The notes under the pieces are model-generated. The model did not search any database. It was not told the DNA's origin and worked only from the letters and a program-made list of their open reading frames with translations. This document shows, piece after piece, positions 50,810 to 61,198 of a DNA stretch of 64,000 nucleotides. Where the stretch lies: contig BCIO01000004.1 of the NCBI GenBank assembly GCA_001599975.1, positions 1,895,328 through 1,959,327 of the forward strand, given 5' to 3'. The stretch is from Cystobasidiopsis lactophilus. Taxonomy: Eukaryota; Basidiomycota; Agaricostilbomycetes; Agaricostilbales; Chionosphaeraceae. How positions within the stretch are numbered: the stretch's first letter is position 1; each line of letters opens with the position of its first letter. The translations under genes were made by a program, and so were the position numbers.

Positions 50810-52423
50810 ATGGCGCCCGGTCCCAAGAAGCATCACAAGGAGGCTTCCTCCTCTTCCTTCAAGTTTTGGAAGAAATCGCCAGTGATTGGCTCCCAGAGCA
50901 TGCGCTACTCTGTCTCTTCTTCGCCGCGTTTGCAGATCAGCAACCCCATCCCGTATCGGAACCCTCACGTAGCAGCACGGCCAAGAGCCCAGCGGAATTC
51001 AGAGGGCGATGTCTGGGAGCAAATGCGCACGAAGGGTCTCGTGCTGAAGGGCAATTTGGCGAACGAAGGCGATTCTGCCAATGTAGGCTCCTTCGCCATC
51101 TGGGATCTTCGCGCGCTGATCGATTGACAGAACTCCCCATCAAATTCACCCTTCATGCTGTCACCGAGCAAATTCGGCTCACCCGTTCCAACGAGTCGCC
51201 CGCGCCTCGAAATCAGATCCGACTTTGCTCTCAAGCGCGATTCTCTCTACGACAACCATTTTTCCTCCCTTCCACCCGAGCGAAGAGAGTCTCATGTCTC
51301 CTTCCCTCGCTCTTGTACGCCTTGCTCCTCGATCTTTGGGCCCGACTACGAATTCGGCACCGATCCACCCGTCAGCTTAAAAACCGAGAACACCAACTCG
51401 TGGAGCGAAGAGGAGTGCATTAACTTTGCAGAGCTCAAACGCATCCATGGCTCCTTTTCCACCTCCCACTCTTCGTCTGGCTCCACGCGTCGTTCCCTCG
51501 AGCAGAGCGCCCCAGTCTTCCCACCCCCGGCTGACCCTCTGCCCCCGCTTCCAACCATTGCCCCTTTGGCTGTCAACAACCGACGATCAGCGCGAGTGTC
51601 ACACCTCTCCAGCGAGTCTTCCGAATTGGGCCAAGTGCAACTGGGCGACAGCTTGTGCCTGCGGCAAGAAACGCCAAGCTCCCTCAATTCCCAGGTGGCA
51701 ATGGCCCATCGTCTATTGCGCTCCAACGTGCACTCGTACATCTCCGATCAGCATCAAGCGCTGTGCGAGCGTCGGCCGTCAGAAACTGATGCCGATCTTT
51801 ACTTTGACGACAAGGAACAAAGGCGGAAAGCGACCCTCGCGGCTGCTCGCGCAGTGGTCCAAAGCAGCAAAGACGCAAGGGAAGGAGATCAAGTGGCGAA
51901 GGAGGCTTACGAACCGGTGCTCAACATGATCATCGACTGCTACGCCGAGCTGCCTCGCCCCGAGCTCACGACCGACCGCTCGCCAAGTCTCACTCAAAGC
52001 CCTCGCCTTGGACGTCCAACCTTGATCCAACGCTCGTCAGCGGCGTCTTGCGCCACCGTCCGGGCACTTAGCGCGCAAGGCACGGCACCTGTGATGAAAG
52101 CGGGTTCGCCCCGCGCGCTCAACGCTTCTCGCCTCCCTGTTCCCGTGGGCAGCTCTCGCATGTCACCTACTTCTTCCTTTCAAGAGGTCAGATCGACGCT
52201 GACTCGCCAAGAGTTTGCGCCGCTGCCAATATCTCGCTTCTCGCCGGAAAGCTCTCCCACGATAAAACGCGACCCTCCATCACAACTTCCTGTGGCGCGG
52301 CCTTCCAAGTGCGGTGCTGCGAACCCCTCTTCGCCTAACTCAGCATCCGCAAAAGGACACATCAAATCGTCCTCTGTGTCGTCTTGGTTCGGGGTCTTTG
52401 GCAGTCGGAAAAGCGGAACCTAA
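50810..52423 (+). CDS. Unassigned Ser/Pro-rich, disordered protein
   Basis: No family recognised. ATG 50810 gives MAPGPKKHHKEASSSSFKFW. Early segments include SVSSSPRLQISNPIPYRNP and VWEQMRTKGLVLKGNLANEG. A 47-base intron (about 51083-51129) joins EGDSAN to NSPSNSPFMLSPSKFGSPVP. The rest is one exon: NSWSEEECINFAELKRIHGS, ADPLPPLPTIAPLAVNNR, a probable helical region MAHRLLRSNVHSYISDQHQA, KEQRRKATLAAARAVVQSS, then Ser/Pro-rich sequence ending SVSSWFGVFGSRKSGT. Many Ser-Pro sites suggest kinase regulation, an inference. Coding status supported by length and composition. Confidence 0.7.
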
Positions 52424-52618
52424 TAACAAGAACATGTACCCACGATCTCTGCGATGATTTTTTACGTCGTTTGTAATGCTACCACTACGAACACGCCACC
52501 CGAAACAGGCTCACTCCGGACCGGCCTAACCACCTGCCTCGAACGACGACTTCAATTCATCCATTTTCGAAAGAGAGCCTTGAAGCGGCCGGCCGTACAA
52601 ACTCAGCAGGTATGGACA

Positions 52619-53755
52619 ATGCTCCTGGCCGTGGCTGGTATCGCCCAGTTTTCACAAGGATTACAGGGTTTAAACTTGCCATCGAAAATCGATTCATTTT
52701 TGACCTCTCTCGGGCCCAACATGGACGACACGCCAGCCAAACTGGCTGCTATTGCGATCCTGCCTCTCATTTTCGCACCGGACAATGTTGACCTTCCCGA
52801 GGCCGCCGTGTCTCCGCCGGTTTTGCTTCGGCATCAATACCTTCAATTGTCGCCTCAGGACGACAAATACCTTCAGGCCGTCCCGACTATAGAGGTTTCT
52901 TTTGCGCTTGAAGAGTTTCGTAGGAGCGGCTTGGAATCTTGGGAGGTCGGAGACCCTCTCTTCCACGCCTCTGGTTCGGAAACTGGTGCAGGCTTGGATT
53001 TATTTGCCTGGCTGCCTGTGAAGGCGCCCTTTATGGCAGCAGCACCACTTTCGCTTGTCATCGTAGCGGTAGGCATGTCGCCGTCGGACGCCAACATTCA
53101 CGAAGATGTGGAAGCAAACTGGCAATTCCACGATCTGAGGGGTCATTCGCCACCGTCGGGGTGGCAAGAAAGTGTTATCGCTGTGCTATCAAAGGCAGAG
53201 AAGACGGATCAGGGCACAACGGATGACTCGTATTGGGACACCGAAGATTGGGCGACGGAGGAGCCGCCACCGAGCCCCAGTGCTCCTCTGGTCGGAGGCG
53301 CACAAGCACAGGACACTTCTCTGGCGGACGGCTTGTCAACAAACTCAACCTCTTATGGCCACCCAGACTCGCCCAGCCGTGCGCCTTCGGATCTAGCTCC
53401 GGTGGCCGCTTCTAGCGCTGCACTGCGCTCCTACGGCCATCCCTCTAGCCCACCTGGGCCTTCCGTTTCAGAATCCTGGTCACTTATTGGAGACGTGGAT
53501 CGAACACTTGCCTCGCCGGCCCCCAAGCTGTCTGCCACTCTGCGTTCGCCGGCGATGGCTTCGCCGACTCCACCACCGGCCCTCGCCAACTCAGCAGCTG
53601 TCACGCAGTCACTTCAAGGGGTATTGGAGCTGTTTGCTGGAGATTGCAGGAGTTTGAAGGAGCGTTTGGAGCGCGCGGCCCTCTTCAGTCAGATCAGCAC
53701 GGAGGTGGTCAAGAGGTTTGAGGCTACAGTCCGCGAGCGAGAGCCGGCCCCTTGA
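52619..53755 (+). CDS. Unassigned protein, folded N-terminal half and disordered C-terminal half
   Basis: No family recognised. The frame is open from an ATG at 52454, but that lies only 31 bp after the previous stop, so the in-frame ATG at 52619 (MLLAVAGIAQFSQGLQGLNL) is preferred; an intron ending at the AG before 52612 is also possible. N-terminal half: TPAKLAAIAILPLIFAPDNV, FALEEFRRSGLESWEVGDP, FMAAAPLSLVIVAVGMSP. Then an acidic Trp-rich DDSYWDTEDWATEEPPP, two SYGHP-type repeats (SYGHPDSP, SYGHPSSP), and a C-terminal helix LKERLERAALFSQISTEVVK. One uninterrupted exon. Confidence 0.7.
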   Translation: MLLAVAGIAQFSQGLQGLNLPSKIDSFLTSLGPNMDDTPAKLAAIAILPLIFAPDNVDLPEAAVSPPVLLRHQYLQLSPQDDKYLQAVPTIEVSFALEEFRRSGLESWEVGDPLFHASGSETGAGLDLFAWLPVKAPFMAAAPLSLVIVAVGMSPSDANIHEDVEANWQFHDLRGHSPPSGWQESVIAVLSKAEKTDQGTTDDSYWDTEDWATEEPPPSPSAPLVGGAQAQDTSLADGLSTNSTSYGHPDSPSRAPSDLAPVAASSAALRSYGHPSSPPGPSVSESWSLIGDVDRTLASPAPKLSATLRSPAMASPTPPPALANSAAVTQSLQGVLELFAGDCRSLKERLERAALFSQISTEVVKRFEATVREREPAP

Positions 53756-53866
53756 TCCGGCTTGCATTATAGAAGGAATGATGGCCGTTGTAGTGCCGCT
53801 ATTTGGGAGACCGTGCTCGACCAGACCCCAACCAAGAGGTCTACCTTAACCGCCGAGTGACACACG

Positions 53867-54611
53867 ATGGCTTCAACGCCGTACACCAAGCCGCCGCCAA
53901 CAAGCCCACTCAGTCTTTCCGCCATTGTTTCTGATCTGGCGCGGCTACCTGAGCCAGTCCCTCGAGCTCAGGACGCCCGACGCTGGGCTTCCATCTTATT
54001 AGAGGCTTCGAGCGGCTCCCCATCACCTCACGCCAGCCTGCAGCTCACACGAGCATTTGTAGCGCTCAACAAAGATCTGCTGTATGCATCGGAAGGGCCA
54101 CTGGATCGAACAGGCGCGTCAGTTGAGCGGTTAAGGAGGACGATGGAGGCCACCAGCGACACGGTCTCGAATGCCACTAGGCTGTGACCCAGTGAGCTTG
54201 CTCCTTTTCAGCCAGCCCGATTGAGACACAGGTTAAGATCAGTTGCAGCTCTATAGAGAATCGACGGGCCCCTCGTTCGAACGATCTATTCAGGACGGCC
54301 TCTGCGAATGTCGCTCCTCTCTGGCCCTCCTGCCCAAGGAACGCCTCTGGACCATTGCTCAAAACGTGCGCGCCGAAGGGACGATAGGGTACGAAGCCCG
54401 GTCAGAGCAGGCCAGGCGGTTGGTCATGCGACGCCATATTGCTTCCGGTCTTCAGCGCAAGCGGCACGCAATCAGCACGGTGAAATGGGGAGAAAAGCCA
54501 AAGGCACAAGCGAGCAAGAGACCCACACTCCTTGACGGCGGCCAGTTGCTCGGACATGGCGGGCTGGTGTTCGAGGAATGCGATGATCTCGGTCAAAGTC
54601 ATGGCGGCTAG
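53867..54611 (+). CDS. Unassigned small helical protein
   Basis: No family recognised. ATG 53867 gives MASTPYTKPPPTSPLSLSAI, then helices with VSDLARLPEPVPRAQDARRW and LQLTRAFVALNKDLLYASEG. An intron (about 54183-54250) joins NATRL to YRESTGPSFERSIQDGL and LALLPKERLWTIAQNVRAEG. Amphipathic helices suggest a coiled-coil complex subunit; inference only. In the plain reading the frame continues to 54611, overlapping the minus-strand orotate phosphoribosyltransferase coding region by 188 bp. A missed intron or earlier end could remove that overlap. Confidence 0.55.
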
Positions 54612-55139
54612 CACCTTGACGCCCGTCTCCCTCTCTAGCGCTTGCACCGCGCTCTCGTCTGTGTTGTTCCCCTTCTCCTGGCGGTCCAAGCTCTCGGCGA
54701 TGCCGACCAGCTCGCCTCCTTGGGCCTTGATGATGGCAATCGCCTCCCGAATGGCCGTCCCCGCCGTGATCACATCGTCGATGATGACAACCCTCTTGCC
54801 CTTGAGTGGTGCGCCGACCAGCACGCCACCTTCGCCGTGGTCCTTGGCCTCTTTTCGGTTGTACGCAAAGCTGACGGATTGGCCGTAGAGCGATTGAAGC
54901 TGGACGGCGGTGATGGCTGCTAGCGGGATGCCCTTGTAAGCAGGCCCAAACAGGACGTCAAATTCGAGGCCCGCGTCGTGGATCATAGTCGCAAAAGTCG
55001 TCGCTAGAGCGAGCAGCTGCGAGCCGTCGTAGAGCAGCCCTGCATTGATGAAGTAGGGCGAAACGCGGCCGGACTTGAGCGTGAACTGGCCGAACAGCAG
55101 CACCTTGGAGTCGAGGCAGATCTGGATCAATTCCGCCAT
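54424..55139 (-). CDS. URA5: Orotate phosphoribosyltransferase
   Basis: Joins orotate to PRPP to make OMP in de novo pyrimidine synthesis. ATG 55139 gives MAELIQICLDSKVLLFGQFT then LKSGRVSPYFINAGLLYDG, as in fungal Ura5. FGPAYKGIPLAAITAVQL and SFAYNRKEAKDHGEGG carry the flexible catalytic loop. GKRVVIIDDVITAGTAIREA is the PRPP-binding motif. A single intron near the 3' end (about 54453-54531) splices AVKE to YRKQYGVA, the expected C-terminus, with TGA at 54424-54426. Unspliced, the frame would run on to 54402 with unrelated sequence. Confidence 0.95.
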
Positions 55140-55218
55140 CTCGTGGTCGATTTACTATTTGTCGTCGACCGGCTCCAAGAAATCGTGTTGTAATCCATTG
55201 CAGCCAACGCAGCCGGCA

Positions 55219-55801
55219 ATGCGAGTTACGATCAAGCAATACCACGCCATAGCAACGTGAGTCTGCTGTTCCCTGCGCCCAGGATAAGGCTGGGCACGAG
55301 CTGAAGACACTGGGAGCGCGCATACAGCTGGCGCTGGAACCTGAAGCCCGGTGAAGCCGCCACCGATAATGGCCAGTACGCTGTGGAGAACGTGGCCGCT
55401 GACGGCGAAGAGGACGAAGACGACGTGTGCGGCATTTGCAGAGTGGCGTACGAGGGCTGTTGCCCGGAGTGCAAGAAGCCCGGCGACGACTGCCCCTTGA
55501 GTGAGTCCCCAATTGTTCTCAGCCTACTTGTCGATTGCCTGGCTCAATGACCTCTTGTCTCTTATAAAGTCTTTGGAGAATGCACCCACATCTTCCACAT
55601 GCACTGCCTGCTGAAATGGCTCAACACCGAGTCCAGCAAGAATTGCTGTCCAAGTGCGTCCTTCCCCCATTCTGTTTTCGATTCTGCCGGTCGCTTAGAC
55701 TCAGTGACGGTGCAGTGGACCGTAAGGATTGGGTGACGGCTGGCTCGAAGGAAGCAGAAAACAAAAGTGGCGCCTCCACACCAATGGCCAATGGCCGATG
55801 A
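55219..55801 (+). CDS. APC11: Anaphase-promoting complex RING subunit Apc11
   Basis: Catalytic RING subunit of the APC/C ubiquitin ligase. ATG 55219 gives [13 protein letters not shown], spliced to WRWNLKPGE. After an acidic insert comes [25 protein letters not shown] then [20 protein letters not shown], and NCCPMDRKDW. RING-H2 ligands are in place, with Asp as the last ligand (CPMD), as I recall for S. pombe Apc11. A short Ser/Lys-rich tail ends at 55801. Three introns (about 55256-55324, 55501-55569, 55653-55718). The acidic insert of about 20 residues before the first RING cysteine is longer than in S. pombe. Confidence 0.93.
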
Positions 55802-57016
55802 ACAATCTCTTGTCGTTATCTCCCCCGTCACTCCTGCCGTCCTTTCGCCTGCTGTCGTTAGCAGTCAACGCTTACCTCCTCCACTTGACGGTCCGACGGA
55901 TTTGGCGAAGCAGGAGAAATTGCGAGGACGGTGGCGTTGTGTCGCTCTTGGAGCCCCCTTACGATGGCACGCCCGCGCTACAATGCCACGCCAGTCGATG
56001 CCCAGCTAAGCGAAGAAGCAACAGAACGAATCGTCTTTGGCGGCATTCTGGCCAGAAGCGAGCTTTGTTCAGGAGCGAGCTGCATCGCCACCTCTGGAGA
56101 GCAACAGGCAGAACCGCGAGAGGTGGGCTTTTCTCATTGACAGGGCACGAGTACAACTTGACTGACGCGTGCATGAAGAACAGGTTTTTCATGCAGCCCT
56201 GATCGATAAAACACGGGTCCATCGACCATTGCTCATTGCGCGTGTCGTTTGGGAATGCAAGGCGGGCCGAGAGTGGACTCTTGGACACCACACCACCAAG
56301 ATTTCATTTGCTCTGGCCATGCCGACACAACGCAAATGCAGAGTCTCTGATGATGTGGAGGCGAGTTCAAGGAGACAAAGTGCACGTGTTGCCGTGGTGA
56401 GCCTTCAAAGCTCTTTGCAGCAATGGGAAGCACTTTTGTAGAAGTTTGGCGCCAATAATATTTGCTCTGAAGTTCACTCCTACCAAATTTGGCGCCCAGC
56501 AAGCAACCGCACGACAGTTCGGGCGGACAGAGGTGCAACGGCAATTGCCCTCGTTCCGCCATCCGCTCCTGGCAACCTAGACCACATCTTAGACTTGTAG
56601 CTTGCCTCTGTCATAGAGAAGTCTTCCAGGCGCTCTATCCCGCCGCAGATTGCTTGCCAGAGCATTAAACTCCTTCCGTTTGGCGAAGTCTCTGCCACCA
56701 GAGTCTCGAATCCGTCATCAGTCAGTGTGCCGTCTTCAATTACGCAACGAGCGCCTAAATGCTAATGATGTTATGGCTCAAAGATATTGGGGTGCGTCAG
56801 AGACGTGAAAGTGCCTTGAGAAGAGGCATAGAGCTGATTTGCGTCCGACGAGGCCAGACGCCATCAAGCCGCAACTTTCGTCCTCAGTTCTTGACCTATC
56901 AGAGCTATTAAGAGAGTCCATAGCATCACCAGACCGTGCTCGCCAGATCTCGTGGACAGTGGCACTCTCGCAACATTCTTCGCACAGGCCAATCCCTTGC
57001 CGCTGTCGCCCACTTT
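55802..57016. other. Gap (about 1.2 kb) with one doubtful small frame
   Basis: Between APC11 and the F-box/WD gene. A 58-codon frame at 55964-56140 starts MARPRYNATPVDAQLSEEAT and looks protein-like at its N-terminus, but the continuation is ambiguous between two frames and no family is recognised. The rest shows no coding signal that I can support. Confidence 0.35.
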
Positions 57017-59647
57017 ATGCCCTCTGACCCCAAAGTCATTTCGATTTCGATTGCAGAAGCACGCCCATCGTCGCCCGAAGAGCACGCCCTAGATACCGCT
57101 GCCCAGCATGGATCCTCCACCTACATCTCCCGATTGCCCTTCGACTGCTTGTTGGCGATCTTCGCGCGACTGCCGGCCACCAGCTTGATGGCTGCCGAGC
57201 GAGTTTGCAAGTCTTGGTCTGCCCTTATAAACGACGAATCAGCCTGGCGGTCTGCGTTTCACATGAATGTGGCCGGTGGCAAGGACCTGGTGCCAGGACG
57301 CCGATTGGAGCCGACCTGGAGGGGCGAATTCATCCTCCGCTCGCGCTTGGCCGTGTAGGCTGCTTTCCTTCCTTTTTATTCATTCAGGATTTGGACTCAT
57401 TTGAGGACCGCTGCCGTCCGTTTGTTGAAGCCGCTGGACCAAACTGCCAAGCAAGGCGCAAGGCATCCTAGATCTGAAGATATCCCACCTGACGCACCTG
57501 GGTGTCCTGCCTTCTGGCGCCTCAGTACTGGCCTTATCGACCTGGAGCGGGGCCGCTCTAGTTGTTGCACCGTCTACCGGTGTGAAAGGCGCCAAGCTCA
57601 CTGGGCTTGTGAATCCGACAGCGCTGGACGACGAAGTCACTGCAGCGGTCATTTGCACCAGTCCCGGTGCTGAAGGCGCTGTCTGGGGATGCAGATCTGG
57701 CTCCATTCGATGGTCTACGCTGAGCCACTCGCATCCTTTTCGCAATGACTTCCAAATTGTGGGAAGGATGCCGGCCGCAGTGACCAGCGTGGCGCTCTTC
57801 GCTACCGCTTTCGCCGATCTACCAGACGCTCCGGGACAAAATGCGCTGGAGATGGTGGCTGTGGGCTCTGCGGACGGAAGTGCAGCGGTTTTCAACTACA
57901 AAACTCAAGCTGTGCTTTGGTCCCTGCCCGACCGCATGCGGGACACTGGAGGGATTCCCGTCGAAATCGCTCACCTCGAGACCACAGCTCGAGGCCTCGT
58001 TGTCGGCTCCGACCAAGGGCAAATTTTGTTCGTCCCTTTCGGCGGCATCGCTCAGATCGTCGATGACGGATCAACTGAACGCCCTCTCCTGCATCTTCAA
58101 CTTACGTCGTCGTCCGATTTGCTGTATTGCACTCAAGGGTCAGCCTCTTTTGTGCGATTCAATTTGACCGGTCCGGCTGCAGCAACGCGCGGAGTTTACT
58201 ACGTCGCAAAGGATCCCGTAGCGTCCGCAATCACTGCTCTGGCGGCCAGCATCAAGTCGCTTCCCTCGTCGAGCGCCTCATTTGGGACGAAAGACTTTGT
58301 TGTTGCTGGGTCGAGTGACGGTGCCCTTCGCATCTGGTTTTGGGAAAGAGACGAGTCAAGGTGGGAAGTGGTGGCGGCTGAACAGCTCCAGGAGGAAGGC
58401 CCGAAGGTCACCGCTCTGGCCTTAACAGACTTTTTAGTCATTGCCGGCGGGTTCGTTCTGGTTTCGTTGCCCAGCAGTTGATGGGGTCATGTTTAAGCGA
58501 AAGCGCAGGGTCGACGGCTCCATCCGCTTATTCGATCCGGTATCGTCACAGCTGCTCCGCGTTCTCAATGAGCGTGCTAGTCCACGGCACGCCATGCGGC
58601 TTGTCAATCTTGGCCAGGCCGACGAGCGACGGTATCAAGTAACATGTCTCTGCGCTTCCTCCGACAAAGGTGGCGCAATCTACGCAACCATTGGCGAACG
58701 CCTCTTCTCGTGGCACATACTAGGCGAAAAATCGCAGAAGGGCAAAAGTAGGTGTGAGTAGTCATAGAAAGGGAACCGTCGCCTGATTTGCGAGCAGAGC
58801 GCAAACTCAGGCCTGGCGCCCGTGTATCGAATCGGACCGAGCGCTTTCTCAGTAAGCCACTCGTACCTTTGGTCGTCGTTCGATACTCTGGCGCAAGCTA
58901 AAGGCTTCCTTAGATGACCAGGAATGGAAGAACGAGGTCTCAGACCTTCGGCTCGAGTTGGATGAAGAGGCAGAATGGCGTCAAGCCCGCCACGGGTCTT
59001 TGGGGCAGGACGCTGGTGCCCACGCCGACGAAATCGCTTTGAACGCCAACTTGACGGAATCGGAGGCAATCGCATACGCTGAAATGCTCAGCCGGCAAGA
59101 CGAGGAGGAGCGAATGCGAAGTCAAGTCCGCGAAATGGACTTGCTGCTGGACGTCTCGTCAGATTCTGGCCTGGTTTTCGGCACCGAAGAGCTGTTCGAG
59201 ATGGACGACTTCCTTTCTCCGACCGCGTCCCCTTATCTGCGCCCACTATCTGCCAGCCCTCCTGGTTCCTGGGCGGGCTCGCCGAACCGCTTGTCCAGTC
59301 TGCAGTCCGCGATCGGCAGTTTAGACGACGAAACAATGTGGCCACTGCCCAGTCCTTCCAGCTCCCCCCAACCAAGCGCCCATGCTGCTCGTCCAAGCCC
59401 CCAATCTAAGCCTCCCGTCGTCTCAACTTGGTCTGACGCCGTGAAGACGCCGTCCACTGGCCCTTCCACCCCAGCCAAGCAGCCGCCGGACGGGCCACAC
59501 GCCCAAAGACCGACGCACTCTCTTCTAACCGAGCAGCTAAAGAAGGCAGTCAAAGGGCCGCAACAAGCGAACGAGGACACAGACGCGGACCTGAGGTATG
59601 CCATCGAGCTTAGCCTGGCGGAAGCAAGGTCGCGAGCCGAAATGTAG
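57017..59647 (+). CDS. F-box/WD-repeat protein with C-terminal ubiquitin-interacting motif
   Basis: Likely SCF substrate receptor. ATG 57017; the F-box reads STYISRLPFDCLLAIFARLP then LMAAERVCKSWSALINDESA. A WD-type propeller follows over 57582-58730: TALDDEVTAAVICTSPGAEG, MVAVGSADGSAAVFNYKTQA, DFVVAGSSDGALRIWFWERD, then, across an intron near 58452-58514, GSIRLFDPVSSQLLRVLNE. After further introns comes a charged helix ELDEEAEWRQARHGSLGQ, DEEERMRSQVREMDLLLD, a Ser/Pro-rich linker and, near the end, DADLRYAIELSLAEARS, a good UIM that would bind ubiquitin. The segment 57360-57580 has uncertain exon joins. I recall basidiomycete proteins with this layout. Confidence 0.82.
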
Positions 59648-59674
59648 CCTCGTACTGTACTCACTTGGGAAGAT

Positions 59675-60934
59675 TTATCGGCCGGCCCTATAAAAGTCCG
59701 CCACCAAGTAAAGACTGCCAGCAAGCACTACTCTTGCTCCTTCCGTTGCTGCCGAAAGCCGTGCGGCGGTGTCAAGGGCCGCTCGAATAGATGGCGCCGT
59801 TGTCGCCGTGGAGGCGCCGAGTGCTAGTGCGGCAGCCGCAATTTGAGCGGCGTCCACCGCATTGGCCCAGGGCATTCCTTCAGGGGTAGAAAAGGCCGTT
59901 GCCACGATTTGCAAAGACTTTGCTTGCGAGGGTGACCGAAGCAGGGTAGTCAGCATGGCTTCCGGACGTCGTGGGGCTGACATGGCGATGATCCAAATCT
60001 CGTGTGCTGGCGGCAAGGTATCAATATAGGTACGAAGAGCGGTCGCCGAAGATTGGTTGTGGGCGCCGTCTACCAGCAACGAAAACTGGCCGTCCCCCAC
60101 CTGCGCCGACTCCCATGACAGTCTCCCCGGCCATTTGGCACTGTGCAGGCCATCTTGAATATTCTGAACAGTGAGCGGGAGATCGAGTGATTGGGCCGCC
60201 CAGACGGCCGTGGCTGCATTATCGATTTGGTGCTGCCCGGGAAGCGAGATATCCACAGGGATGCAGTTGCCGCGGGAGTCGTTAAGAAGAGAGGATGTTC
60301 GTGCTCCTGGCATTTTCACAATCCTGAGGTTTGCAGAGCACGCCCTCGCGGTAGCCTCGATCTCGGCGTAGACCTGGGGGTGGAGCTGAGGGGCCACAAT
60401 GCAGACCACGCCTTCTTTCATAATGCCCGCCTTGACTCTGGCGATTTCTTCGATTGTATTGCCGAGAAACGCTTGGTGGTCGAGGTCGATTGAGGTGAGA
60501 ATGGTCAGGAGCGGCTTCGGTACGACATTCGTGGCATCGTCGCGCCCGCCCATGCCAACTTCAATAATGGCGACATCCAACGGAACGTCCGCGTGCCCCA
60601 AGAGCTCGAAAGCGGTCGCCGTCAGCAACTCGAAGGGAGTGGCGCCCAAGCCGAATTCCTTGTCCGTCTGTTCGACTCGCTCGGCGGCGGCCCGGTACCG
60701 CTGCTTCGAGACTGCCTCGCCGGACAGCAAAATGGAGTCGTTCACGTCCACGAGGTGGGGAGAGTTAAAGCGGCCCGTTCGGAGGCCGGCCGCCAACAGG
60801 ATCGAGTCGAGGTAGGCAGAGACCGAGCCTTTGCCATTTGTCCCAGCGATGTGGATGACTGGCACTGCCAAGTGTGGGTTCTTCAAGTGCTTCAAAAGAG
60901 CCACAATTCGCGACAATCCCAGCGAGATGGACAT
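59675..60934 (-). CDS. FOL3: Dihydrofolate synthase (folylpolyglutamate synthase family)
   Basis: Adds glutamate to dihydropteroate in folate synthesis. A single uninterrupted exon. The ATG at 60934 (MSISLGLSRIVALLKHLKNP) fits the family start; the frame is open to 61003. The P-loop is VIHIAGTNGKGSVSAYLDSI, then GRFNSPHLVDVNDSI, the FELLTATAFELL helix, VAIIEVGMGGRDDATNV, TSIDLDHQAFLGNTIEEIAR, KAGIMKEGVVCIV, LPGQHQIDNAATAVWAAQSL, LLVDGAHNQSSATALRTYID and AGSLYLVADFYR. Length of about 420 residues and motif wording suit Fol3-type dihydrofolate synthase more than Met7. Confidence 0.92.
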   Translation of the reverse strand: MSISLGLSRIVALLKHLKNPHLAVPVIHIAGTNGKGSVSAYLDSILLAAGLRTGRFNSPHLVDVNDSILLSGEAVSKQRYRAAAERVEQTDKEFGLGATPFELLTATAFELLGHADVPLDVAIIEVGMGGRDDATNVVPKPLLTILTSIDLDHQAFLGNTIEEIARVKAGIMKEGVVCIVAPQLHPQVYAEIEATARACSANLRIVKMPGARTSSLLNDSRGNCIPVDISLPGQHQIDNAATAVWAAQSLDLPLTVQNIQDGLHSAKWPGRLSWESAQVGDGQFSLLVDGAHNQSSATALRTYIDTLPPAHEIWIIAMSAPRRPEAMLTTLLRSPSQAKSLQIVATAFSTPEGMPWANAVDAAQIAAAALALGASTATTAPSIRAALDTAARLSAATEGARVVLAGSLYLVADFYRAGR

Positions 60935-61198
60935 GGGCTTGGGCCAACAGCTTCTACGGAAGAAAAGTCCCTCAGTTTCTGAATGCGCCGGGCCTTGAAT
61001 CACTCTGAACGTGGCTCAACAACGCTTCCAACGTCAAAATTAGTGAAGCGCTTAGTGTGTTAGGCCGCATTCATTGCTTGCCGTCGTCCAGGTGAACATT
61101 CCCTTGCGAAGAGGGATCTCGAGTCGCCCCTGGCACCATCGTCGCACCTCATTGGCGACCTTTGCTGTGGCACCGCCACCACCTGACGAGTCTTGAAC

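Noticed and set aside
55600-55740. Loss of the last zinc-binding cysteine in the Apc11 RING (CPMD)
   Set aside because: As I recall, S. pombe Apc11 and Rbx1 also use Asp at this position, so it is a known variant.
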